A stretch of 37,735 nucleotides of DNA, taken from an uncultured Oscillospiraceae bacterium (GTDB lineage: Bacteria; Bacillota; Clostridia; Oscillospirales; Oscillospiraceae). The stretch lies in the NCBI GenBank assembly GCA_910588495.1, contig CAJUPU010000031.1, positions 1 to 37,735 of the forward strand, in the 5' to 3' direction. Below, in pieces: positions 7,360 through 14,524 of this stretch (the first letter of the stretch is position 1; each line of letters opens with the position of its first letter). A program made the position numbers and the translations under genes. The notes under the pieces are model-generated. The model did not search any database. It was not told the DNA's origin and was given only the letters and a program-made list of their open reading frames with translations.

Positions 7360-8557
7360 ATTTCTGGAACCAGCGGGGGGCGCCCCGCTCCTCCAGAGCC
7401 TTCAGGGCGGCCTGGGGGTCCTTCACCTTGGCCAGGAAGATCATGGCCGCGATGATGTAGGGCTTGAAGCTGGCCTCCTTGTACAGGGGGGTGCGGTAGC
7501 GGTCGAACACGCCGGCCTCCACCTCGCCGTCCACGCAGGACACGTCGTTGATGTCGGCGGGCAGGCAGTGCAGGTAGAGGGCCTTGCCGTCCCGGGTGGT
7601 CTTCATCAGCTCCTCGGTGCAGCACCAGTCCTTGTGCTGGGCGTTCTGGGCCAGCAGCTCCTTCTCCAGGGCCTTGATGCCGTCGCTGTCGCCCTGGGCG
7701 TACAGGTCGGTGCGCTTCTCCATGGCGGCGAAGGGGGCCCAGCTCTTGGGGTAGACGATGTCGGCGTCCTTGAATGCCTCCGCCATGGAGTGGGTCTTGG
7801 TGAAAGTGCCGCCGGTGGCGGCGGCGTTCTTCTTCGCCACCTCCTCCACCTCGGGCATGACCTCATAGCCCTCGGGATGGGCCAGCACCACGTCCATGCC
7901 GAACCGGGTCATCAGGCCGATGACCCCCTGGGGCACGGACAGGGGCTTGCCGTAGCTGGGGGAGTAGGCCCAGGTCATGGCCACCTTTTTGCCCTTCAGG
8001 TTCTCCACGCCGCCGAACTCATGGATGATGTGGAGCATATCCGCCATGCACTGGGTGGGGTGGTCGATGTCGCACTGGAGGTTGACCAGGGTGGGCTTCT
8101 GCTCCAGCACGCCGTCCTTGCGGCCCTGGGCGACGGCCTCCGCCACCTCCTTCTGGTAGGTGTGGCCCTTGCCGATGTACATATCGTCCCGGATGCCGAT
8201 CACGTCCGCCATGAAGGAGATCATGTTGGCGGTCTCCCGGACGGTCTCGCCGTGGGCGATCTGGCTCTTGCCCTCGTCCAGGTCCTGGACCTCCAGCCCC
8301 AGCAGGTTGCAGGCGGAGGCGAAGGAGAACCGGGTCCTTGTCGAGTTGTCCCGGAACAGGGAGATGCCCAGGCCGGACTCAAAGATCTTGGTGGAGATAT
8401 TGTTCTCCCGCATGTAGCGCAGGGCGTCGGCCACGGTGAACACGGCCTCGATCTCGTCGTCGGTCTTGTCCCAGGTGAGGAAGAAGTCGCCCTCGTACAT
8501 CTCCTTGAAGTTGAGGGAGTTGAGCTTGTCGATGTATTTCTGAAGGGTGGCGTCCAT
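7358..8557 (-). CDS. ygeW: YgeW-type carbamoyltransferase
   Basis: Member of the aspartate/ornithine carbamoyltransferase superfamily (399 residues) and very similar by eye to E. coli YgeW along its length. The carbamoyl-phosphate loop STRTR is at residues 72-76, the YgeW-specific run DEGKSQIAHGETVRETANMI follows, and HCLP is near the C-terminus. In the purine locus it is thought to move carbamoyl groups from a ureido compound onto phosphate, giving carbamoyl phosphate for ArcC; the exact substrate is not visible in the sequence. ATG at 8557 has better spacing from AGGAG than the alternative ATG at 8563. It follows ygeY by 20 bases. Confidence 0.94.
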   Translation of the reverse strand: MDATLQKYIDKLNSLNFKEMYEGDFFLTWDKTDDEIEAVFTVADALRYMRENNISTKIFESGLGISLFRDNSTRTRFSFASACNLLGLEVQDLDEGKSQIAHGETVRETANMISFMADVIGIRDDMYIGKGHTYQKEVAEAVAQGRKDGVLEQKPTLVNLQCDIDHPTQCMADMLHIIHEFGGVENLKGKKVAMTWAYSPSYGKPLSVPQGVIGLMTRFGMDVVLAHPEGYEVMPEVEEVAKKNAAATGGTFTKTHSMAEAFKDADIVYPKSWAPFAAMEKRTDLYAQGDSDGIKALEKELLAQNAQHKDWCCTEELMKTTRDGKALYLHCLPADINDVSCVDGEVEAGVFDRYRTPLYKEASFKPYIIAAMIFLAKVKDPQAALKALEERGAPRWFQK

Positions 8558-8577
8558 ATTCATACTCTCCTTTTTGA

Positions 8578-9987
8578 TCATTCGATGTTGTTGTCGGTCC
8601 TGCCCGCCCGGAACTGGGCCACGTCGGCGGTCTTGTTCTCCTCCTTGTACAGACCGGGGACGGCGGCGTACAGCGCCGCGCACCGCACCAGATCGTCCTT
8701 CCAGGTGATCTCGTTGGGGGCGTGGGCCTGGCTCTCCGCGCCGGGGCCGAAGCCCACGCAGGGGATGCCGTACCGGCCTTGGATGGCCACGCCGTTGGTG
8801 AAGAAGGTCCACTTGTCGGTGAGGGGGCGGCGGCGCAGGTGCATGGCGTCCCGGGCGGGGTCGGGGTCGGCGTGGCCCAGCCGCTCGGCCCCAAACAGGG
8901 CGTGGTGGGCGTCCACCAGAGCCTGGACGTGGGCGGCGGACTCCTTGTTGATCCAGGTGGGGAAATAGGCCTCGGTCTCGTAGACGGTGCCGGTCCAGGC
9001 GGGCCGGTCGTACATGTACATGGACACCTTCACGTCGTCGCCGTACTTCTTCACGGCGGGCAGGTCCCGGATCTCCTGGAGGCAGGAGTCCCAGGTCTCC
9101 CCGGCGGTCATGCGCCGGTCGATGGAGATGGAGCAGCTGTCCGCCACGGCGCACCGGCTGGGAGAGGTGTAGAAGATCTGAGAGGTGGTGCAGGTGCCCC
9201 GGCCCAGGAACCGGGCGTCCTCATAGTGCTCGGGGTTGAACTTGGGGTCCAGCATTTTGACAAGGCCCTTGACGGCCACGGTATCGTCGGCGGGGTTCTC
9301 GTTCAGCGCGCGCACGTCCTGGAGGATGTCCGCCATTTTGTAGATGGCGTTGTCCCCCCGCTCGGGGGCGGAGCCGTGGCAGGACACGCCCTTCACGTCC
9401 ACCCGGATCTCCATGCGGCCCCGGTGGCCCCGGTAGATGCCGCCGTCGGTGGGCTCGGTGGAGATGACGAACTCCACCTGCTCCTTTTTGATGCCGCTCT
9501 CGGGGAAGAACTTGTTGACGATGTACTGCCAGCACATGCCGTCGCAGTCCTCCTCCTGGACGGAGCCCACCACCATGATCTTATACCCGTCGGGGATCAG
9601 CCCCAGGTCCTTCATAATCTTGGCCCCGTACACGGCGGAGGCCATGCCGCCCTCCTGGTCGGAGCCGCCCCGGCCGTAGATGATGGCGTCGTCCTCCCAG
9701 CCCTGGTAGGGGTCGGCGGTCCAGTTGTCCCGGTTGCCCACGCCCACGGTGTCGATGTGGGAGTCGATGGCGATGATCTTGTCGCCCTGGCCCATCCAGC
9801 CGATGATGTTGCCCAGGCCGTCCACTTCCACCTTATCGAAGTTCAGCTTCTCCATCTCCGCCTTGATGCAGGCCACAACTTCTTTCTCCTCGCAGCTCTC
9901 GCTGGGGTGGGAGATCATGGCGCGCAGGAAGGCGCTCATGCCCTCGCGGCAGCTCTCGGCCGCCGCCTTGATCTTATCATAGTTCAT
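8578..9987 (-). CDS. ygeY: YgeY, M20-family metallohydrolase
   Basis: Zinc-dependent M20/ArgE/DapE-type amidohydrolase (469 residues). Ligands and catalytic residues are visible: H77 and D79 (DSHIDT), D110 (GRGGSDQEGG), E145 and E146 (VQEED), and a late histidine in ESQAHAPNE. A central dimerisation domain interrupts the catalytic one, as usual for the family. YgeY homologues always travel with ygeX and ygeW and are annotated as peptidases, but in this pathway the substrate is more likely a ureido or amino-acid intermediate than a peptide. AAGGAGG precedes the ATG at 9987. Confidence 0.93.
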   Translation of the reverse strand: MNYDKIKAAAESCREGMSAFLRAMISHPSESCEEKEVVACIKAEMEKLNFDKVEVDGLGNIIGWMGQGDKIIAIDSHIDTVGVGNRDNWTADPYQGWEDDAIIYGRGGSDQEGGMASAVYGAKIMKDLGLIPDGYKIMVVGSVQEEDCDGMCWQYIVNKFFPESGIKKEQVEFVISTEPTDGGIYRGHRGRMEIRVDVKGVSCHGSAPERGDNAIYKMADILQDVRALNENPADDTVAVKGLVKMLDPKFNPEHYEDARFLGRGTCTTSQIFYTSPSRCAVADSCSISIDRRMTAGETWDSCLQEIRDLPAVKKYGDDVKVSMYMYDRPAWTGTVYETEAYFPTWINKESAAHVQALVDAHHALFGAERLGHADPDPARDAMHLRRRPLTDKWTFFTNGVAIQGRYGIPCVGFGPGAESQAHAPNEITWKDDLVRCAALYAAVPGLYKEENKTADVAQFRAGRTDNNIE

Positions 9988-10020
9988 GGTCGGATCCTCC
10001 TTATCTTTTGATCAGTCTGG

Positions 10021-11223
10021 TCAAAGGGTGGGATACTCGCCGTCCCACACGATCTTGCGGTATCGGTCCGGGTCGGTGTCCCCCTCGGTGGAGAACATCA
10101 GCACCTTGGAGCCCTCGTCCAGCCCCAGGGCCTCCCGCAGTTCCTCATATCCCCGGTCCTCCATGATGGCGGAGAGGGCGCCCATGCCCACGGCGCCGGA
10201 CTCGCCGGAGGTCACCGCCGGGTCGCCCTTCACCGGGGCGGCCAGCATCCGCATCCCCCAGGCAGACACCCAGTCGGGGCAGGAGAGGAAGGCGTCCACG
10301 TGGTTGCGCAGGATGTCCCAGGAGATGGTGTTGGGCTCGCCGCAGGCCAGCCCCGCCATGATGGTCTGGAGGTCGCCGCCCACGATGCGGGGCGCGCCGT
10401 CCCCGGCCACCGCCCCCTGGTAGAGGCAGTCGGCGATCTGGGCCTCCATGACGATGAACTTGGGCGGATCGTCGGAATAGCGGTTGGCGAAGTAGCCCAC
10501 CACCGCCCCGGCCAGGGAGCCCACGCCGGCCTGGACGAACACGTGGGTGGGCCGCTCTCCCAGCTGCTCCGCGGCCTCCCCGGCCATGGTGCCGTAGCCC
10601 TGCATGATCCAGGCGGGTATGTCCTCATAGCCCTCCCAGGCGGTGTCCTGGACCACCACGCCGTGCTCGGTCTGGGCCGCCTCGGCGGCGGCCATGCGCA
10701 CGCAGTCGTCGTAGTTGACTTCCTCGATGGTGACCTTTGCCCCCTCCCGGGCGATGTTGTCGAAGCGGGACTTGGCGCTGCCCTTGGGCATGTGGACCAC
10801 CGCCTTCTGGCCCAGCTTATTGGCCGCCCAGGCCACCCCCCGGCCGTGGTTGCCGTCGGTGGCGGTGAAGAAGGTGGCCTGGCCGAACTCCTCCTTCAGC
10901 CTGCCGCCGGTGAGGTAGTCGTAGGTCATCTCGGACACGTCCCGGCCCAGCTCCCGGGCGATGTAGCGCCCCATGGCGAAAGAGCCGCCCAGCACCTTGA
11001 AGGCGTTGAGGCCGAAGCGGTAGCTCTCGTCCTTCACGGACAGGGCGCCCAGCCCCAGCCGGGCCGCCATGCCGGGAAGCTTCGCCAGGGGGGTGGGGCC
11101 GTACTGGGGGAAGGAGCGGTGGAACGCCTGGGCCTTGGCCACGTTCGGCAGGGACATGACCTCCAGGTGCCGGTCCTCGCTGGCGGGCATTTTGTTCAGG
11201 ACCCATTGGATGGGCGGGTTCAT
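10021..11223 (-). CDS. ygeX: 2,3-diaminopropionate ammonia-lyase
   Basis: Fold-type II PLP enzyme (400 residues, the family length). It converts 2,3-diaminopropionate to pyruvate and two ammonia. The PLP lysine is K76 in RFGLNAFKVLGG, and ATDGNHGRGVAW is the phosphate/substrate loop. It is the first gene of the ygeX-ygeY-ygeW-arcC-hydA-mocA operon, with a strong promoter and AGGAGGT upstream of the ATG at 11223. In the urate-degradation scheme it delivers pyruvate, linking purine carbon to fermentation. Confidence 0.95.
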   Translation of the reverse strand: MNPPIQWVLNKMPASEDRHLEVMSLPNVAKAQAFHRSFPQYGPTPLAKLPGMAARLGLGALSVKDESYRFGLNAFKVLGGSFAMGRYIARELGRDVSEMTYDYLTGGRLKEEFGQATFFTATDGNHGRGVAWAANKLGQKAVVHMPKGSAKSRFDNIAREGAKVTIEEVNYDDCVRMAAAEAAQTEHGVVVQDTAWEGYEDIPAWIMQGYGTMAGEAAEQLGERPTHVFVQAGVGSLAGAVVGYFANRYSDDPPKFIVMEAQIADCLYQGAVAGDGAPRIVGGDLQTIMAGLACGEPNTISWDILRNHVDAFLSCPDWVSAWGMRMLAAPVKGDPAVTSGESGAVGMGALSAIMEDRGYEELREALGLDEGSKVLMFSTEGDTDPDRYRKIVWDGEYPTL

Positions 11224-11279
11224 AGACGCATGACCTCCTAAATATTATTTAGCTCCGCTGACTTTTTATTTTCATCTTC

Positions 11280-11307
11280 ATCATACCACGCCCGCGCCAA
11301 TTGTCAA
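11280..11307 (-). promoter_or_regulatory. sigma-A promoter of the ygeX operon
   Basis: On the minus strand, TTGACA (11302-11307) and TATGAT (11280-11285) are separated by 16 bases, close to the consensus. The predicted transcript start near 11273 gives a leader of about 50 bases. Confidence 0.85.
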
Positions 11308-11312
11308 GGGGA

Positions 11313-11340
11313 ATCTAAAAGTTTTTTAGGCTATCTAAAA
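11313..11340 (-). promoter_or_regulatory. candidate operator upstream of the ygeX promoter
   Basis: The 8-base sequence ATCTAAAA (plus strand) occurs at 11313-11320 and again at 11333-11340, 20 bases apart. That is two DNA turns, directly behind the -35 box. The first copy is also part of a perfect inverted repeat, CTAAAA-GTT-TTTTAG (11315-11329). The placement suits an activator. Confidence 0.5.
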
Positions 11341-11388
11341 AAACGTCATATTGCATAAACGGACCCCCGGCTTTTTGCCGAAGGGCAC

Positions 11389-11424
11389 AAAAACACCCCG
11401 TGACAGCCGTCATGGGGTGTTTTT
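11389..11424 (-). terminator. terminator of the ssnA-to-ABC operon
   Basis: A 16-bp stem (AAAAACACCCCGTGAC with GTCATGGGGTGTTTTT, one G-T pair) encloses the loop AGCC and has A/T runs on both sides, so it can act in either direction. It begins at the stop codon of the ABC ATPase and separates that operon from ygeX. Confidence 0.9.
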
Positions 11425-12206
11425 CAGGGGGCGCGATCCCAGCCCAGGGCCAAAAGCCCGTCCCGGAAGTCCGTTCGGAGGCCGGGGCCGTACATCGTCC
11501 CCAGGCCCTGGGCCAGCGCTTCCTCAAAGCCCGGCTCCTCCCGGCGCAGGTCCAGCAGGATCCGGCCCTGGTGCACGATCATGATCCGGGGCGCGTAGGC
11601 ATAGGCCAGTTCCGGGGCGTGGATGGTGGCCAGACAGCCCGCCCGCCGCTGCTCCACATACCGGCCCAGGCGGCGGAGGAACAGGTGCTGGCGGGACAGA
11701 TCCAGGGAAGAGACCGGCTCATCCAGCAGCAGGCACCCGGCGTCCTGCATCATGGCCCGGGCCAGATAGGCCATCCGCTGCTCCCCGCCGCTGAGCCGGT
11801 CCATGGGCCGTCCCGCCAGATGGCCGCAGTCCAGCCCCTCCAGAAGCTCCCGGGCCCGGCGCAGCTCCCCCGTTCCCGGCCGGGCAAAGGCCCCCAGGCA
11901 GGCGGTGGCCCCCATGGACACGAAGTCCTCCACCCGGTAGCGGAAGCCCCCGTCGTACCGCTGGGGGACATAGGCCAGCTTTCTGGCCCGGTCCGCCGGG
12001 GAGAGCCGGTCCAGGGACCGGCCGTCCGCCGTCAGCGTGCCCCCCTGCCGGGGGAGGAAGCCCAGGATCGCCTTGAGCAAGGTGGTCTTGCCCGCCCCGT
12101 TGAGGCCCAGCACCGCCGTCACCTCTCCGGGGCGCAGGGCGAAGGACACATCGTCCAGCACCAGCCGCCCGCCCCGGCGCACCGTCAGCCCTTCCACCTT
12201 CAGCAC
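11424..12206 (-). CDS. ABC importer ATPase, FecE/BtuD type
   Basis: Nucleotide-binding subunit (260 residues) of a class II importer. It has Walker A GLNGAGKTT, the Q-loop region YVPQ, signature LSGGEQ, Walker B CLLLDEP and the H-loop histidine in TIHAPE. The start is GTG at 12206 behind an AGGGGGGAG site, overlapping the permease stop. It is the last gene of the operon. Sequence alone cannot tell the cargo; iron-siderophore, cobalamin, heme and molybdate importers share this ATPase type. The position after xdhD favours molybdate or tungstate. Confidence 0.88.
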   Translation of the reverse strand: MLKVEGLTVRRGGRLVLDDVSFALRPGEVTAVLGLNGAGKTTLLKAILGFLPRQGGTLTADGRSLDRLSPADRARKLAYVPQRYDGGFRYRVEDFVSMGATACLGAFARPGTGELRRARELLEGLDCGHLAGRPMDRLSGGEQRMAYLARAMMQDAGCLLLDEPVSSLDLSRQHLFLRRLGRYVEQRRAGCLATIHAPELAYAYAPRIMIVHQGRILLDLRREEPGFEEALAQGLGTMYGPGLRTDFRDGLLALGWDRAP

Positions 12207-13192
12207 GGCCGCTCCCCCCTTCTCCGGCGCAGGAGGAACAGCCCCAGGCACACCGCCCCGATCAGCGAGGTGAGGATGCTGATGGGGATCTCGGAGGGCA
12301 GAAGGCTCCGGGCCAGGGTGTCGGCCAGCAGGAGCAGGGCCGCCCCGCACAGGATGGACTGGACAAAGTTGGCCTCGAAGTCGTCCCCCAGCACCGTGCG
12401 CACCAGATGGGGCACGATGAGCCCCACCCAGGACACGATCCCGCTCACCGACACGCTGGCCGCCGTCAGCACCGTGGCACAGAGGATGCAGGTGAGGCGC
12501 ACCGGCCCCACCGCCACCCCCAGGGACGCGGCCTCCTCGTCCCCCAGGGTGAGCACCTTCAGCCGGTAGCGCAGCAGGGTCAGCACGGCCCCGGCCGTCA
12601 CGATCGGCGGCGCGATGGCCCGCAGCTCGTCCCAGCCGGTCAGGCTGAAGCTGCCCATGAGCCAGTAGTCGATGACCGCCAGCTCCTGGGCCGGGTCTGC
12701 CATGTATTTCAGGGCCATGATGGCGGCGTTGGCCAGGGCCCCCAGGATGATGCCCGACATGATCAGGTTGAAGTAGCGGTTCCCCCCGATGGCCCGGGCC
12801 AGCAGCAGGGACAACGCCACCGTCAGCAGCCCGCCCGCGAAGGAGAGCGCCTGGAGCGCCCCCAGGGAGCCGCCGAAAAACAAAATGGCGCAGACAGCCC
12901 CCACCGACGCCCCGCCGCTCACCCCCAGCACGTCGGGGGACACCAGGGGGTTGCGGAACAGGCCCTGATAGACGAACCCCGCCAGGGACAGCGCCGCCCC
13001 GCACAGGGCGGCGACGCAGCTGCGGGCCACCCGGATGTTCCAGAACACGGCCTCCCGCATGGCGCCCGCCGCCTGCCCGGACAGGATCTCCCACAGGTCG
13101 GCCGGGGTCAGGGGATACCGCCCCCACAAACAGGACAGCAGAAAGGAGGCCGCCAGCAGCAGCCCCGATCCCAGATAGGACCTCTTCCTCAC
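12200..13192 (-). CDS. ABC importer permease, FecCD type
   Basis: Polytopic permease of the FecCD/BtuC family (330 residues, about ten helices). It has the family segments RNPLVSPDVLGVSGGAS near the N-terminus and SWVGLIVPHLVR towards the C-terminus, the latter contacting the ATPase. The GTG at 13192 with GGGGG upstream fits the usual N-terminal length; the frame is open further upstream, but that stretch consists of tandem repeats and is unlikely to be coding. It lies between a lipoprotein binding protein and the ATPase. Confidence 0.85.
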   Translation of the reverse strand: MRKRSYLGSGLLLAASFLLSCLWGRYPLTPADLWEILSGQAAGAMREAVFWNIRVARSCVAALCGAALSLAGFVYQGLFRNPLVSPDVLGVSGGASVGAVCAILFFGGSLGALQALSFAGGLLTVALSLLLARAIGGNRYFNLIMSGIILGALANAAIMALKYMADPAQELAVIDYWLMGSFSLTGWDELRAIAPPIVTAGAVLTLLRYRLKVLTLGDEEAASLGVAVGPVRLTCILCATVLTAASVSVSGIVSWVGLIVPHLVRTVLGDDFEANFVQSILCGAALLLLADTLARSLLPSEIPISILTSLIGAVCLGLFLLRRRRGERPC

Positions 13193-13212
13193 GCTTGACG
13201 GCCCCCTTTCTT

Positions 13213-13397
13213 TCGTCGAAGCAAAGTCCGCTGGGCTGCGTTTCCGCCTTTGGCGAACACTGCGCCCGCTCCCTTGCTTCTCCTCTCCCCACATCGTCGA
13301 AATAAACTTCGCTATACTCCCTTTCGGCTCCGCCAAAAGCTCGCCCCGCTGCGTTGTTTCTCCTCTTCCCGCGAAAGCTGTGGGCCGCTTTCGCGGG
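13213..13397. repeat. two tandem 78-bp repeats and a hairpin inside the ABC operon
   Basis: Two imperfect direct copies lie at 13213-13290 and 13294-13370. Both begin TCGTCGAA and end in TTCTCCTC plus a few bases. They abut a perfect 11-bp hairpin CCCGCGAAAGC (13368-13378) / GCTTTCGCGGG (13387-13397). They fill the 246-base gap between the binding-protein gene and the permease gene, an unusual insertion within an operon. Confidence 0.75.
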
Positions 13398-13438
13398 TCC
13401 CTTATTGGGACGGCTTTGCGGGGGCCCCATTTGTGTTC

Positions 13439-14518
13439 CTAAACGCCCAACTGTTCTTCAGAAACCTCCAGGCCGAAATAGGTCTGGTAGAACCCTTGCG
13501 CTTCCTTCACGTACTCCTCCCGGCTCACCAGCTCCGGGTGGAGGATATGGGTCATCCACAGCAGGCCCAGGATGGAGGAGGGCTGGGGGTAGTCCCACGC
13601 CTCGATCTCCGACGGCACGGTGTACAGCCGGTCCTCCTTCACCGCCCTCAGGCCGGACAGGGCGGCGTCGCCGCGGATATCGTCCAGAGCATACTCCGCG
13701 TAGGACACCGAAAAGACCGCCTCCGGGTCCCAGGCGGCCAGCTGCTCGGCGGACACGTCCGCCCAGGCCCGGCCCTGGATGTCCTGGGAGACGCAGCTCC
13801 CCCCGGCCATCTCGATCATCTCCCGCTGGTACATCCCCCCCGCGCAGGTACGCAGGTAAGACGCCGCTCCCGCCAGGTAGACGGCGGGCCGCTCCACGTC
13901 TTTCGTCAGGCCGGTCACCCGCTCCACCACGCCGTCGTAATAGGCGGTGAGTGCCCCGGCCTGCTCCTCGCAGCCGCACAGCGTCCCCAGCAGGGCAATC
14001 AGGGCGTTGAACGACTCATAGCTCTCCGGCTCCACCACCGCCGTGGGGATGCCCAGGCCCGCCAGGGTCTCGGCGGCCTCCAGCTGCTTTTTGGGCAGCA
14101 GCACCAGATCCGGCTCCAGCGCGGCGATGGCCTCGATGTTGGTCTCCTTGCCGGACCCCACCCCGGGCAGGTCCAGGAACTCCGGGGCGGCCAGCTTGTA
14201 CAGCTCCCGGCTGTCCGCCTTCAGCTCGACGCCCACCACCTTGTCCTTCTGCCCCAGGGTGAGCAGGGAGGCGGTGACCAGATAGTAGCAGGACACGATC
14301 CTCTCCGCCGGGGCGTCCAACGTCACCTCCCGGCCCGCCTGGTCGGCGACCGTGATGGGGCCGGGCCGGGCTGGCTGGGACTGGACCGGCTCCGCGGAGG
14401 CGGGTGCGGAGGGGAGTGCGGAGGGCGGGGCGCTCTCCGCCGGCCCTGCGGCGCAGCCGGACAGCAGCTGCCCCAGCAGGGCGAACATGAGGATCAGGCT
14501 CAAACAGCGTTTTTTCAC
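13439..14518 (-). CDS. substrate-binding lipoprotein of the FecCD-type importer
   Basis: Class III (BtuF/FepB/TroA-like) solute-binding protein (359 residues). A signal peptide ends in the lipobox LLSGC with C22 as the lipidated residue. A Pro/Ala/Ser-rich linker follows, then two lobes with the family opening ITVADQAGREVTL and DLPGVGSGKETNIEAIAALEPDLVL. The start is GTG at 14518, six bases after the xdhD stop, so it belongs to the xdhD operon. Molybdate importers of the MolBCA kind use this same binding-protein class, which fits a molybdoenzyme operon. Iron or cobalamin cannot be excluded. Confidence 0.85.
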   Translation of the reverse strand: MKKRCLSLILMFALLGQLLSGCAAGPAESAPPSALPSAPASAEPVQSQPARPGPITVADQAGREVTLDAPAERIVSCYYLVTASLLTLGQKDKVVGVELKADSRELYKLAAPEFLDLPGVGSGKETNIEAIAALEPDLVLLPKKQLEAAETLAGLGIPTAVVEPESYESFNALIALLGTLCGCEEQAGALTAYYDGVVERVTGLTKDVERPAVYLAGAASYLRTCAGGMYQREMIEMAGGSCVSQDIQGRAWADVSAEQLAAWDPEAVFSVSYAEYALDDIRGDAALSGLRAVKEDRLYTVPSEIEAWDYPQPSSILGLLWMTHILHPELVSREEYVKEAQGFYQTYFGLEVSEEQLGV

Positions 14519-14524
14519 GGTATG

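Noticed and set aside
12200..13430. Extended N-terminal reading of the permease and a second long frame over the same interval
   Set aside because: The extra upstream codons fall in tandem repeats and a hairpin. The FecCD family begins near the GTG at 13192.
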